Shown here in pieces: positions 31,084-42,144 of a stretch of DNA of 64,000 nucleotides (position 1 is the first letter of the stretch; each line of letters opens with the position of its first letter). Source of the DNA: Blasia pusilla (Eukaryota; Marchantiophyta; Marchantiopsida; Blasiales); assembly GCA_050084515.1 (NCBI GenBank), contig CM114272.1:16368001-16432000 (forward strand), written 5' to 3'. The notes under the pieces were generated by a model, which saw only the letters and a program-made list of their open reading frames with translations, did no database searches and was not told where the DNA came from. A program made the translations under genes and the position numbers.

Positions 31084-32700
31084 TAAGAGAGACTCTCCTC
31101 TCTTCCTCTCTCCTAGTAATACTAGCCCTCTCCAGGGGGGCGAAGTGATGTATGTCCATTTTTCTCAGATTTTGCTGGTGGAGGTTGACAAGGGACAACC
31201 CCGGTTCTGTCCGCCTCCGTGCCATCCTGCATGCTATCCCGGCTCCGGCTCGTAGTCACCTACGACCTAACCCTAGTCGCGCCTAGCCCTAGCCGCCCTT
31301 GCAACCCTAGCCCCTTGGCGGCTACAAGCTCTCTACGTTTTCACTCTACACTCCCGCTATGCGCCATTCTCTTGACGCTCCAACACTCTGCGTTGCACCC
31401 GAGCGCTCCTGTGTGACCCCCACTCTGCTGACGTCCCTCGTCAACCTCCACCAGCAAGAGTCGGGGGCGTGGAGCCGCGGCCCTTAGCCATGACCCTTCC
31501 CTTCCCTTCCCATTTAGTTCCCCTCCCCTCCCCCGCATTAAGTGCCCCCCAACACGCGGTTGGGAGTGGCGTGGTCGGCGCCTTCCGCACGTGGTAGGCA
31601 AGATAGATATGCCAGCTAGGAATAGAGTAGCAGGAGCGGACGTGGTACATAGCAAACTTGGGATAGGAGCGGTTGTAATTAGGGCTAAGCGGAGGGGCTA
31701 GGGTGGATGTAGAAGGGCGACGTGGTAGAGGCACGGGTGATGTGATAGACGGGCATGGTTGAGTTTGGAAGGGGTTGAGTTGAGTTTGCGGGGCGCGTCT
31801 GGGGGTGGACGGAGAGATTTTTCAGGATGTGTCTTTTTTCGAGCGTGGTTGGGGTTTGCGAGGATTCTAATGGAGGAATACACGTCAATGTTGACGAGAG
31901 GTTCGACATGTTGGTCGAGGAGAGTGTCGTGTTGTAGAGGTTGTCATATCACATGGAGGAGTGGATGTTGACAGTGTCATAGGTTGGAGGGCGTGATTAG
32001 GTTATCCATTTGAGTCCCTTTTCCCCCACTTATCTTATGTGATTGAGAGTGGTGAGTCCCGGGTAGTTGCTAAGGTTAGATGGGTGTAGCGATGGTGATA
32101 AGTGTAGTCTCCATGCATGTGCAGCATGTCTGTGGATATACGGCGGTTGCCAAGTATGGGTCATGTGTATGACCTGAGAGTGTTAGTGGTTTAGGTGAGT
32201 TAGTTGGGAGGCTCATGGTGAGCTTGAGTGTTGAGTGTGCGTGAGGCCGGGTGTGTCGTCACGGGATTACCATTAGCGTCGGTGAGCTAGTGAGGAGTGT
32301 GGGAGACTCTTGGTGAGCCTCAGTGCTTGGCAGGGTTTTCATCACGACGTTCTTCCAGGGTTCGGAAGAACGGGGTAGTGTGAGTAGTAGTAGTGATTAC
32401 TAAGGGGTTACGAGTGAGGACCTACCTTGTCATCCATCCATGGTTGGATTGTCATCACTAGACATTGGGTCTGGTGATGAGATCAAAGATGGAGGCAGTG
32501 TCACTTGGCAAGAGATGGACAACATGGGCCATCGGGGCATGCATCGTTTCTCGAGTGCAGTGTGCACCATCGACTTAGATAATTTTATCCATGAGTTTGA
32601 CACGTGGTGCGACTTCCAGGAGATACGGACCCGACACGGTTCAAGCCTTTCATGGCATGGACAATTTTTGACAACTTCGAGTAGAGATGGAAATAGTTCA
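31084..32700 (+). mobile_element. Ty3 fragment F (leader and gag N-terminus)
   Basis: Plus strand. Leader-like sequence containing GTCCATTTTTCTCAGATTT (shared with the reverse complement of 57,550-57,570) and C-rich stretches, then at about 32,440-32,660 a gag N-terminal block: SSLDIGSGDEI, VTWQEMDNMGHR, HRFSSAV, LDNFIHEFDTWCDFQEI. This aligns residue for residue with copy B gag at 56,300-56,090. Sequence after SSLSWHGQ does not continue into capsid, so the fragment is truncated. No LTR is recognised. Confidence 0.7.
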
Positions 32701-34085
32701 TCCAAAATAGGGAAAGTGGTAGATAAATAAACTCTTAGTATTACATATGTAAGTGGCTTGGTTGTAGATACATTATGAATAATTTCATGGAGTGCATTGT
32801 CAGATAGCTTAACTCTTGGAGATATTTAAGTGGAAACTTGTCGCACATCAAGTGAATCTTCGTTCAGACTAAATGCATCTTCTTTGTCTCAAGGATGATC
32901 TTCACGATTTGCTTCTACCATAATTCTATCCTTCTTGGAAGGTCTAAGAAAAGCGAGTAACTCTAATAAGCTAACATAAATAATAGATTAAAGAAAGACA
33001 CAATAGGAATATGAACTTTGAAGGGTTACGAGTGAAGATGTACAAAAACAAAGCATCAATAAGGCTTTATGAATATGACCTTATGATTTCAACTATTCAA
33101 CTTCCAATAGTTGAAATCTCAATATTTAGAATAGTTGGAATAGTCTCAACTACCAACGTAAACTCAACTTGAAGTTATAGTCCTTCCTTTCTTTGGTTAT
33201 ACTTTCGATGTTAGGCCCTTTTTTCTTTTTTCTTTGAGAGCTTCCATTTTCTACTAGTGCGAAGGTATCGTTTGCGTTTTTGGGCTTCATCGTGTAAAAC
33301 CTTTTGAATATCACATATATCTACTAGATTTGATGGAGCCACAAATCTAGAACAACACGGAAATTTTGGAAGTAGAGAAAATTATGTCAGTGTACGGTAG
33401 TATGAAGTGTGGAGAATTCAATGTGTTGAATGACAATGAAAAGAATGAACTTACGTTGGAGATATTTTGGTGATGATTCCATGTTCTATGTTTACTTCTT
33501 CCACTAAAATCTCCTTACAACAGTCACTCTTTTTTTGGAAGTGCCTTTGCATGCATGAACTTTTGGAAGTCGCGCAAATCCGTAGGTTTTGATGGAAGAG
33601 GAAGTCTATGCACGAATTATGGGGGAAGTAAATGTAATGTAGTCATGTACTTCAACACTAATTTTTCATCAAAGATATCTGAATTTGGAAGGTATGGGAG
33701 AAACAAATTGGGCCTACATCAGCGAGGTGCGCTTCAATACTCCAGTTTGTCTTTCTGAACTCTATATTGGAATTGGTATATTTGTGATGACATTGAGCAG
33801 CCATCTCTCCACGTCCATAGATATGCAATTGTGACTCGACATGTACATATTACACCACAAAGTTGCATTGAGAAATTAGAAAAAAAAGAAGTAGTTGTAT
33901 AAAAAAAGATGGATAGTAAAGTATGAGAATAATGGGAGGCTAAAAATTCTTTAGAGACTTTGAAAAGAAAGTAGCAAAAAAGAAGAGGAAGTAAAACCTA
34001 GTAAAAAAGGATAAAAATTGTGTAAAAGAAATAAACCTTACCCTATAAAAAATATTATTTTAAAAATAAATTCAATTTTGACCCT
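32701..34085. other. AT-rich DNA, nothing recognised
   Basis: No domain or shared repeat. Palindromic TAGTTGAAAT / CAACTATT words occur near 33,085-33,155. Confidence 0.45.
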
Positions 34086-34730
34086 CATTTTGACCTCATT
34101 CGACAACCCTGACCCTATCCCCTCTCCCAAACAAGCAATGTTGGGTAGACATAACGACACCGTTAGGGCTACGCTATTAGATCTCCTTGAAATAGATTCA
34201 AAAATGGAGATGTGCCTAAGCGCCCTCAATGCTCTCCCTACCTCTCACTTACCCCCTTTCTTTCCCTCTCCTCACCGCTCCTTCTCAACTCCGCTCTATC
34301 CCCTCCTCCTCCACAGCCTCTATGCTCTCCTCCCTCTTGGATTCGTATTCATGCTTCTTTGCAATGAAGGAGCTTGTGAGTTGTGAAGTAGACTCACGCA
34401 CTGGGGAGTCCGGCTTCCTCCTTGTCTCATCATCTCTTCACCCATATTGGGATTCTTGCTATAGCTCCTCCCCCCCCAATTCCCTCTTCTCTCGAGTGAA
34501 ATTGCTAAGCTCCTTCTTTGCTCCCTTTTGGGTTTGCTCCCCTCCCTCTCCGTTACCACTCCACTCCCTCTCGGCTCCATCTTTGATTCTTTGTGGTCCT
34601 TCATAGTGAAGGAGCTTATTATTTAGGTAGCAGATTCATGCGCTCGTGAGTCCTCCTTCTTTCCTCCTCTTGAGTGAAATCACTAGACTAGTCGAGCTAG
34701 GTCGCACACTAATCGGCAGACCGTGATCTG
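34086..34730 (+). repeat. Pyrimidine-rich tandem duplication
   Basis: A block running from GAAGGAGCTT to CCTCCTTCTTTCCTCC occurs twice with a period near 244 bp (about 34,364 and 34,608), embedded in CTCC-rich DNA. The ORFs here are a by-product of the pyrimidine bias. No function assigned. Confidence 0.5.
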
Positions 34731-35610
34731 CCTTCTCCTCCCCAAGGTTTGTCTTGTTTTTTTGCAAGTTTGAGGTTCCATGTTAGGCATTTGTAGGTAC
34801 TAAGTGGGCTTTCTTGTTGTCTCTTGCTCTTTGTGTATAGATTGGGCAAGTATTTAGGGATGTGGAATTTTGGGGGTTGGGGGACTAGCAGGTTTCTGCC
34901 CCGTTCGCGGACTTGGGTTGATCGTGGGTTTTTCTCCCTAACCCTTCCTTCCACAAACACTAATTCAGGTTTTGATTACATGGGTCATATTGGATCTCTC
35001 AACTTAGATTTACTATTGTGGTTGGTCTTCCTTCTACTTTCTTTCTCTATGATTTCTCGTGCTTTCTAAACGTAGATTAAGGAGAGTGGGGTTGGGTACA
35101 TCCATATGCATGCACACTCTACTATGTTACCATGCAACCCTCTTGTTGTGAACTCTAAACCTATTCGCGGGTTTTTTCTCCTCACTTCTTCCTGCCACAC
35201 CTAGTTACTATCTTCATTGCTTTAAACTTTACCATTGTCAAGTTTGTGTTCTTATCCGGTTGCTATGGAGATCAAAGTTTGATTAGAGTATCTATTGCAT
35301 ATAACCCTATCCTCACTTTTTTTGATACAATAGATCAAAGCGGGTGGAGTTGTACTCAAGGGGCTAAAGAGAGCTAGAGTACTCTAGTTGAGTACTTATA
35401 GGAAGGGAGAGTACAATGCATCAACGTTAACTCAAAGTTGATCTCCAATGTTTAGAAACATTCAAATCAATGGTTTCATTGCTTATATACAAATAGACAA
35501 CAATAAGATTTCGTTTTTCATGTCACCCTTACATGTTGAGGACTTGGCTCCTCTATGTACGCTCCTTAGGTAGGATGAGGTCAAAATACAATTTGGACAT
35601 TGACTGCTAT
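34731..35610. other. Unassigned DNA
   Basis: No recognisable gene, repeat or signal. Confidence 0.4.
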
Positions 35611-35613
35611 ACC

Positions 35614-36183
35614 TCAACGCCTATGCCCTTTTTGAGTCACCTTAATTGCATGTGGGACAGACTCAATGGGCACACCAAGGGAGACTAGGGACCTAATTTT
35701 TGACGGTGTGCTCTGAATTGGAATGCGGGTAAAAGGTGTCTTCAGCCTTTTCTTTGGAGATTCAGCTTTGACCTTGCACTCTTTCTCATTGTTGGGTCTC
35801 CTCACTTGATACTATGGGGAACCTTCGACTTCTATAATTACATCTTTGGAATTTTCCAAGTTCTCAAAAAGCCTTTGAAAATACCCCATGTGTGATCTTG
35901 GACTCTCTCCTTAAGTGGGAAGAGAATCCCTAAAAATTTCCATGAAATCTGGATTTTTTGAGGGGTTGTATCTTGTCCCCCAAGGAGGAGTGGTGTCCTT
36001 ATGCGCCTTCTGTAAGGCACTCAAACACACGCAATTGTCCTGAGATATTGGGGACAAATTGGACATCTCGAAGAGCTCGGGATTGGATAGCTTAACATCA
36101 TAATATTTTTGCGACGAAATGACTTTGGAGATACTCTTCACCTTTCCTTGGGTTGGCTTCCTTGATGTTGTTATAGTTTCCAT
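35614..36183 (-). pseudogene. Unrecognised coding remnant, about 190 codons
   Basis: One minus-strand frame can be followed from ATG at 36,183 to TGA near 35,614, interrupted only by TAA (near 35,912) and TAG (near 35,800). The product would be basic and Ser/Pro-rich (KPTQGKVKSISKVISSQ, KKRLKTPFTRIPIQSTP), with no zinc or membrane motif. It resembles nothing I can name. The alternation of long open stretches with two single stops suggests a recently decayed gene or element ORF, but chance is possible. Confidence 0.3.
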
Positions 36184-36449
36184 GTTGTGGTTGAATGTAT
36201 CCCTCTATCTGCTCCTCACTTGCCTTGTGAAGATGTTTGCAGAGATGAGATGGTGGGAGCTAAACTGGATGAGAAGAGATACTAGGAGGGAGCCAAATCA
36301 ACAACTTTTGAATGAAGTTGCAAAGATGTTAGGAGGGAGCCAGGGTTTAGGGTCTGGGAGTTGGCTGGGGAGTTTAGACCCGGAGCTCAAAATTGATGTT
36401 GGGGCTCGAAAATGGGATGGAACCAAGACCACCAATAATTGAACACCCT

Positions 36450-37590
36450 AGTAACCCTAAGATGCAAAATGTAGATCAGTTATTAGAGTCCAAAGGGCAT
36501 TCCATCGGCATATTACGCTCTACAACTACAACATCTATCTTATTGTTCTAGATAACATAGCCTAGCTAGCTTTGAAGAAACATACGATAGCAAAGAGCAA
36601 ACAATGGGTGTAGGTGTAATGCAAAGCTGAATAAAGATCCAAAAATTATGCCTCCATGGCTTGTACAAACTAAAATTATCACATCTCACACTATATCACC
36701 TTGTAATGGAGTGGATCCAATAAATACTATAGATAATGCAACTCTCGAAACTTGAAGAAATCTAAACCCTAAAAGGAACCCCATTCCCTCATAGCTCTTC
36801 GATAAGCGAAAGTATCTCTTCATGGATGGATCATGTTCAAAACATCATAAGTGTCACCAAAATTTGAAAGTATAACCGTGATAATATAGTGTGGCATGGA
36901 GTTGAAAAGAGTGCGGTTGGGGGGCCAAACAACCGTTGCAGAGGTGTGCGAGTGGGGATAGAAAACCCTATATCAACGAATTTCAAAATTCAGGTGACAC
37001 ACACTTAACACGTGGCAGGACTCGAATGGCTAAAAGTGGCAGGTGTCAAAGTGGGCACTATCCCATAACAATATAGATTAATAGAGGATGGAATTAAGGG
37101 AGGAGTCTTCTCAAGGTGACATGTTTCCTTTCAAGATGTGTAAGCAAGTGATATGTGTCCATTTAAGGAAAAAAGAATTAAATGTGGTAAGTGGGGTAGT
37201 TAAATTAAGAGAAGAGAGGGAGGGTGTTTAGATTTGTAATTTCATGATCTTTAAAAGTAAAGGTTAAAATTTGTTAGCTTTTGTAAAAAAAAAAAGTGTG
37301 AAATAATTCGTGCTAATTTTTGAGCTCCTTGCAAATTTTAAAATGTCAAATTTGACCATTATTGGGGAAAAAATATCATTTAGAAAATTTATGAAAGAAA
37401 ATTTATTAAATCTAGAAAATATAAAAAATGAAATAAAGTTTCCATAATTTATCATGGATTTATTTATGTATTTTATGATATATTTTGTCATTTTTATTTG
37501 TTAAATTTTTTGATTTTATTTCCATTATTAAAAAAATATGATTTATGATAGTTGAAAATTATATGTTGTCCTCGTAAAAGAGATGTGAGC
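36450..37590. other. AT-rich DNA
   Basis: Very AT-rich from 37,260 to 37,560. No coding domain. Small ORFs there are composition artefacts. Confidence 0.5.
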
Positions 37591-37629
37591 ATACATTTTC
37601 CTCCGCTTCCAAGGGGCATTTTCATAACC

Positions 37630-38080
37630 CCTTGAGACATGCGATTGACGGATTTATTCCGTTTGCAGTGGAAGTATTCGGTCATTTACATGTGTCTTTT
37701 GATACTTTCCTGAAAACATGTGCTCACCACTCCCTCAAGAATCATCACCTTGCCCCTTCCCGTAGTCCTTCTCTCTCGGTTTTTACTACTTATTTTAGGC
37801 AATGCATCTCAGTGGCCTTACAACGTGCAGAAGCCTTGGCATTAATACGTCGTGCGGAGGTGGTGGGAGGTCATTTGCCTTGTCGTCCATTCATGTCTGA
37901 CCAACCACTCGTGTTCTTGTCAGATTTGTTTCAGGCAATCAATTGTGTTGCTCGTTGAGCTGGTGTTTACGTGGGCTTGTGGCCATTTTGTTTTTGTATT
38001 CTTTTATTCCTCTTTTGAGTTGTTATTACCTTTCTTTGTCCTCTTTTGAGGATTATTTTTAATAAAGTGGATTCAGAAAA
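37630..38080 (+). mobile_element. 5'-truncated LINE fragment, 3' end
   Basis: The frame at 37,632-37,958 (DGFIPFAVEVFGHLHVSFD, YFRQCISVALQRAEALALIRRAE) matches the C-terminus of the LINE at 38,858-40,762 (HIFIPLAIEMYGAMGERFD, YCRQRVSIALHHAQASGL). It is followed by a T-rich 3' untranslated region with AATAAA (about 38,061). The loss of everything 5' of this block is typical of LINE insertions that stopped early. It is a different subfamily from the neighbour because the two differ at roughly half of residues. Confidence 0.75.
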
Positions 38081-38174
38081 TTACAACATTTAGTGCTCTT
38101 GTTATAATAGATCCTTGGATCACCGACCTGGAAAGAAAGAAAAAAAACCAAGTTTAAGCCATGGTTTAAGCTAC

Positions 38175-38214
38175 TTGTCCGCAGCCCGTGGCTTTGCCAG
38201 GGGGCTGCGGACAA
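38175..38214. other. Strong hairpin, 13-bp perfect arms
   Basis: TTGTCCGCAGCCC at 38,175-38,187 pairs with GGGCTGCGGACAA at 38,202-38,214 around a 14-base loop. It is followed by CGTACGTAC and GC-rich DNA within an otherwise AT-rich area. It may be a small foldback element or a chance structure. Confidence 0.6.
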
Positions 38215-38857
38215 CGTACGTACTTTGGGCGGGGACGACGGGAGGCATGGACGGGGACGGCGGGAGGGAGAACGGTGGGCGGCGGGGAAGAGAGGGGACG
38301 TGCTACATATCGAAACGGAGAGTGTGACGAGGGCTTCGTTTTGATCCGGACCTTGATGCATGGCGTGAAGTATTTTTATTTTTATTCATCTTTTTAGAAT
38401 TCGGTTCATAATAGGGTTCCAAATGTGAGTATTAGGGCTTTGCTTATTGTCATTTGGAGAAATTTCCCAAGGTAACGTCTATTCACCCACCCTTCCCCTC
38501 CTTTCCCAAGTCCTTCCTTGTTTGTCGTATTTGGTTCGATTCATGTTTGTATTTGTTACCCCTCCCATAGATACACCTTTCTTCTCATCTATTTTATCTC
38601 AATTGGCCCATGATCTTTTCACACTCTTAGCAACTCTAGGTATTCATGAGTTCTTTTTTGGGAGGGGGTTGGGACTAGAAGTCCTAGGTGATGTCGGTAG
38701 GTCAGAGTTTATGTTAGAGGGAGCATTACCGTGGACGTGAAGAGAGTTGTTTGCGGGACCGCTTGTTCGAATGGGGATGATAGGACTGTTATTGGCGGGG
38801 GATTGTCGCACGATTTTATTGGAGGGGGCCATGTCCTCTTCTTGGTGAGTTGCATCC

Positions 38858-40762
38858 ATGCCTCGTCTCGCATCGGCTCCTCGTGTGGGGACCCGTGGGT
38901 CGTCTAGTCGGGATACTAAATGCCCATGTTGTCCCGAATTCTTCACTCATTCAGGAATTCGCAACCACTTAGCGGCTAAACATCCTGACTTTGATAGATT
39001 TGGATGGGTGGTCCCTCCTGTCGACCATGGATGCTCTCCGTTGCTTCCCGCATCATCGCCCCCTCCTGAGGCATGGGAGTGGTTGAGGTCCCACCAGGGT
39101 AGCATTATAGGTCTCTTCGAGACCCGTTTTCCCTGCCCGAGGTTGTTCCATAGGATCCCCCATGCTATTCAGGGTGACCTCCGCCATGCATTCCTCCTTC
39201 CCCTAGCTAGGATCGCTCTTGATCCTATGGATGAGCTCTCTTGGTACCTACTACTTCTCTTTCCACGATGGTGTCTTCGTTACACTCGGGGAGGGAAGGC
39301 CGATCGTAGAGAGGTTGTGGCACATCTGAGACGCTTTCGAGGAGGTGATTGGGAGTCTCTGCATAGTGAGTTTGTGGCATTTGCCAGAGGTAGCAGTTCA
39401 CTTGGTTTCCCGGCGGACGATCTTGTAGCAGCCAGGTTGCGACGATGTAGGACACTGGGACGAGCCTGTGAGTACTCGCGTGCTGCACGTGCTCTTCGCC
39501 CGATGGACATGACTCCTTCTTCAGCTGTTACCATCGATGCCCTCCGGAGGCTACATCTTCATCCAGCGGTTGACATTCCAGCTTTTGCACGTGACTTCCA
39601 TCCTGACACGAGTATATGCCTTGACCCCTTCCTCTTTGCACGGGCACTCGGACATTCTCCGAGGATTTTGGCCGGAGGTTTGTCTAGTATGATGTACGAA
39701 CACCTTTGTGATTGCTTTCCTTCCGAGGACACTGCTAGCGGCTTCTCCGAGTTGCTTCAAGTTGCCTCTCACCTAGCTCAAGGGAGAGTGCCAACAGCAG
39801 TGGCCCCAGTATTAGGGGCGGGGCGACTTTTGGCGTTGTCGAAGGAGGGTGGTGGTATCCGTACGATTGCCATAGGTGAGGTGCTCTTGCGGTTGGTGAG
39901 TCGTACTCTCGCTTTGCAATTCCGTGAGTCTTTCCAATCACATCTGAGTCCGCATCAGTTTGGAGTTGCCACGCCAACCGGATGTGAGACGGTTGCCTTA
40001 GGTTTGAGGGCTTGTCTAGATGTACATCCAGAGTGGGTGGTTCTCCAAGTGGACGTGGAGAACGCCTTCAACTCAGTATCTCGGGCTACTATATTCACAG
40101 AGTTGAGGGACGCGGGTGGCCCCATGGCGAAGCCTCTTTCCCTTTGTGTAGGCTTTCTATGGGGCCCTTCGGCCCTCTATTTCCACCATGGTCGATTCGA
40201 GGAGGAGGTCACGGTCTTGGAGTCTGCTACCGGGACTCGTCACGGTGACCCTCTGGGTGGCGCGTTGTTTGCTGTGGCTCATTACCGAGCGGTTCTTTCT
40301 ACGGTGGAGGCTTTCCCGGGTTGCATGTTCCCTTCGTTGGCAGATGTTACAGATCCTACGCGGGAGGCAGTGCGAGCCCAAGTGGTGGCCCAAGGGCGAA
40401 TGCTACAAGGAGCGTCGGCGGCGGCGGCGGCGAAGAAGACACATATCTACAGTCGACTTCACGAGGGACACATCTTCATCCCCCTAGCCATAGAGATGTA
40501 TGGGGCTATGGGGGAGAGGTTTGACTCGTTCCTTACGGACTGCGCCCATCATCTCCAATCGAGAACTGGGTTGTCCTTAGCTACTGCGATTCTCTATTGT
40601 AGGCAGCGGGTCTCCATAGCGTTGCACCACGCCCAGGCTAGTGGGCTTTCGCGGCGGGTTCAGGATGTGGGAGACGTCGGCGCTAGAGGCCCACTTAGTA
40701 GTAGTCATAACTCTCTTGTTGTTACTGATAATGTCTTTGCTGTTGGTGAGTTTGGTCGTTAA
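38858..40762 (+). pseudogene. LINE reverse transcriptase ORF with C2H2 finger, internally deleted
   Basis: An open 634-codon frame. N-terminal C2H2 finger (C22, C25, H37, H42 in KCPCCPEFF...RNHLAAKH), as in site-specific LINEs that bind DNA through such fingers. RT blocks: LLALSKEGGGIRTIAIGEVLLR, motif A LQVDVENAFNSV (about residues 396-407), motif B GTRHGDPLGG (about 459-468). Motif C should be FADD-like but reads SLADVTDP (about 492-499), losing the second aspartate. The RT thumb region is missing and sequence passes at once into a C-terminal domain (KKTHIYSRL, FIPLAIEMYG, CAHHL, RQRVSIALHHAQ) that I infer to be a PD-(D/E)xK nuclease-type end. So the frame is open but enzymatically dead. 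A direct LAD/ADVT joint suggests a deletion at short homology. Confidence 0.75.
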
Positions 40763-41355
40763 GGGGGAATACCCCTTCTTCCTTTTCTGGTCTTGTTGTG
40801 ACTCTTTAAGTTTCCCTCTTTTGTACTTCCTATGGGTTTTCCATCACACGTTTTTATGGATGTGCACGATTTTCCCTTGTCTCAAGTAAATTTACTCTAT
40901 GGACCCGAATTACGATAATTCAGACATGGTTTCCCCCAAAGGGACAGGTTACGTGGCCGAATGAGTGGAGCGTAATAAAGATGGGAATTAATCTGGCAGG
41001 ACGGGATCGGGAAGGCTCGGGCCCCGGGGAGCTTTGGAAGGAAGTGGAAGTACGGATGAACAAGTCAATACCTGGTTCCATCGCCCGCCCAGTCGTTCAC
41101 TGTGCTGATTGATTGATTGATTTCTCTCGCGTGTGTCCCGGGGTCTCACCTGCGCGCCGTCTTTCCCTGGGCTCTTCACTACTTATGCCCTGCCCGACTG
41201 ATCTCATAGTCAGGCATTCTGCTCACTTCCGCCCCAGATCTTGCAAGGACTCTGGGCTGTGAGTGTCCAATTTATCTCGCTCCAATTTTGATCTGTGGTT
41301 TTCAAGGCGTTCTCGAAGTGCAGGTCGTTGTGTGTCTTTCACGGTGGTGGTGGAG
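40763..41355 (+). other. LINE 3' flank and upstream region of the plantacyanin-like gene
   Basis: T-rich LINE 3' untranslated sequence to about 40,900, then GC-rich DNA. No clear TATA box within 200 bases of 41,356. The upstream in-frame ATG at 41,263 would add 31 residues before the signal peptide and is less likely as the start. Confidence 0.45.
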
Positions 41356-42069
41356 ATGGGGAGAGCTGTGAGCCAGGGAAGCTGCAGTGCCGTACGCGTG
41401 CTTGCGGCGGCGCTGTGCTTGATGGTGCTGGCGGAGTGCGCCATCGCCGGCACCGTCTCGGTGGGAGGAAACGATGGGTGGAGTCTCGGCGTGGACTTGT
41501 CGGGATGGTCCCGCAAGAACAAGGTTAATGCTTCGGATAAACTGCGTAAGTGGCAATCTCCGTTTGTTTTGTTTGCGGTATGTTAGGATTACTTGTGGCC
41601 GCATGATTTGCTGTGATACATAGAGAAGTGCAAGAGACGCGGTCCTCTACTCTACTAGGATGCGTGATCGTAGTTAAAGCTCAGTTGATGCGATTTGGTT
41701 CGTAGACACAGCTGGAACCCCACGTTGTCGTTGTTAGCAGTCCGAAGGTGTGCATCCGAAGTTGCAATTCACTTCAGACGATCACAGATCATTAGCGCGT
41801 CGCTAGCTGTGAGGTCTCTGTTCTCACCAGTTTGCTCTCAACTCGTCTGTCGAATGTGTAATGCAGTCTTCAAGTACGACTCCAAGGCCCACAACGTACT
41901 CATGGTGAGCAAGTCAGTGTACAACAGTTGCAATCCCAGCAAGGTCATGGCTACGTACTCTTCCGGGTATGACCAGATCCAACTGTCTAAGCCTGGGACA
42001 TACTACTTCATCTGTGGTATCGGAGATCACTGCAGTGAAGGGCTGAAGGTTGCGATCACTGTCAAGTAA
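41356..42069 (+). CDS. Plantacyanin-like phytocyanin (basic blue protein family), two exons
   Basis: Exons 41,356-41,545 and 41,867-42,069 (130 residues). The donor GTAAGT and acceptor ATGCAG restore the typical join of KL with LFKYD at codon 64. Residues 1-31 form a signal peptide (RVLAAALCLMVLAECAIAG), so the protein is secreted. The mature domain has GWS..., FKYDSKAHNV, NSCNPS and FICGIGDHC. Copper ligands by family alignment: H72, C113, H118; the disulfide is C85-C119. The axial position, Met in plantacyanins and Gln in stellacyanins, is L123. No proline-rich tail or GPI signal, as in plantacyanins, which act in the wall or extracellular space as small electron carriers or signalling proteins. 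AATAAA lies at 42,139. No stops or frameshifts; the best candidate for a live gene here. Confidence 0.9.
41546..41866 (+). other. Intron of the plantacyanin-like gene
   Basis: GTAAGT...ATGCAG, 321 bp, phase 1. Phytocyanin genes commonly have one intron in this place, just before the FKYD block. T-rich and without repeats from the rest of the window. Confidence 0.85.
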
Positions 42070-42138
42070 TCGCTGTCGGTCGACAAAACATACGCGTGAC
42101 TCGAAGTTCAAATCTTCTTAAGTACACGAGTACTCGGG

Positions 42139-42144
42139 AATAAA
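42139..42144 (+). terminator. Polyadenylation signal of the plantacyanin-like gene
   Basis: AATAAA 70 bases after the stop codon, followed by moderately T-rich DNA. Confidence 0.55.

Noticed and set aside
41263-41355. Upstream ATG as start of the plantacyanin-like protein
   Set aside because: It would place 31 charged residues before the hydrophobic signal peptide; the ATG at 41,356 gives a normal secretory leader.
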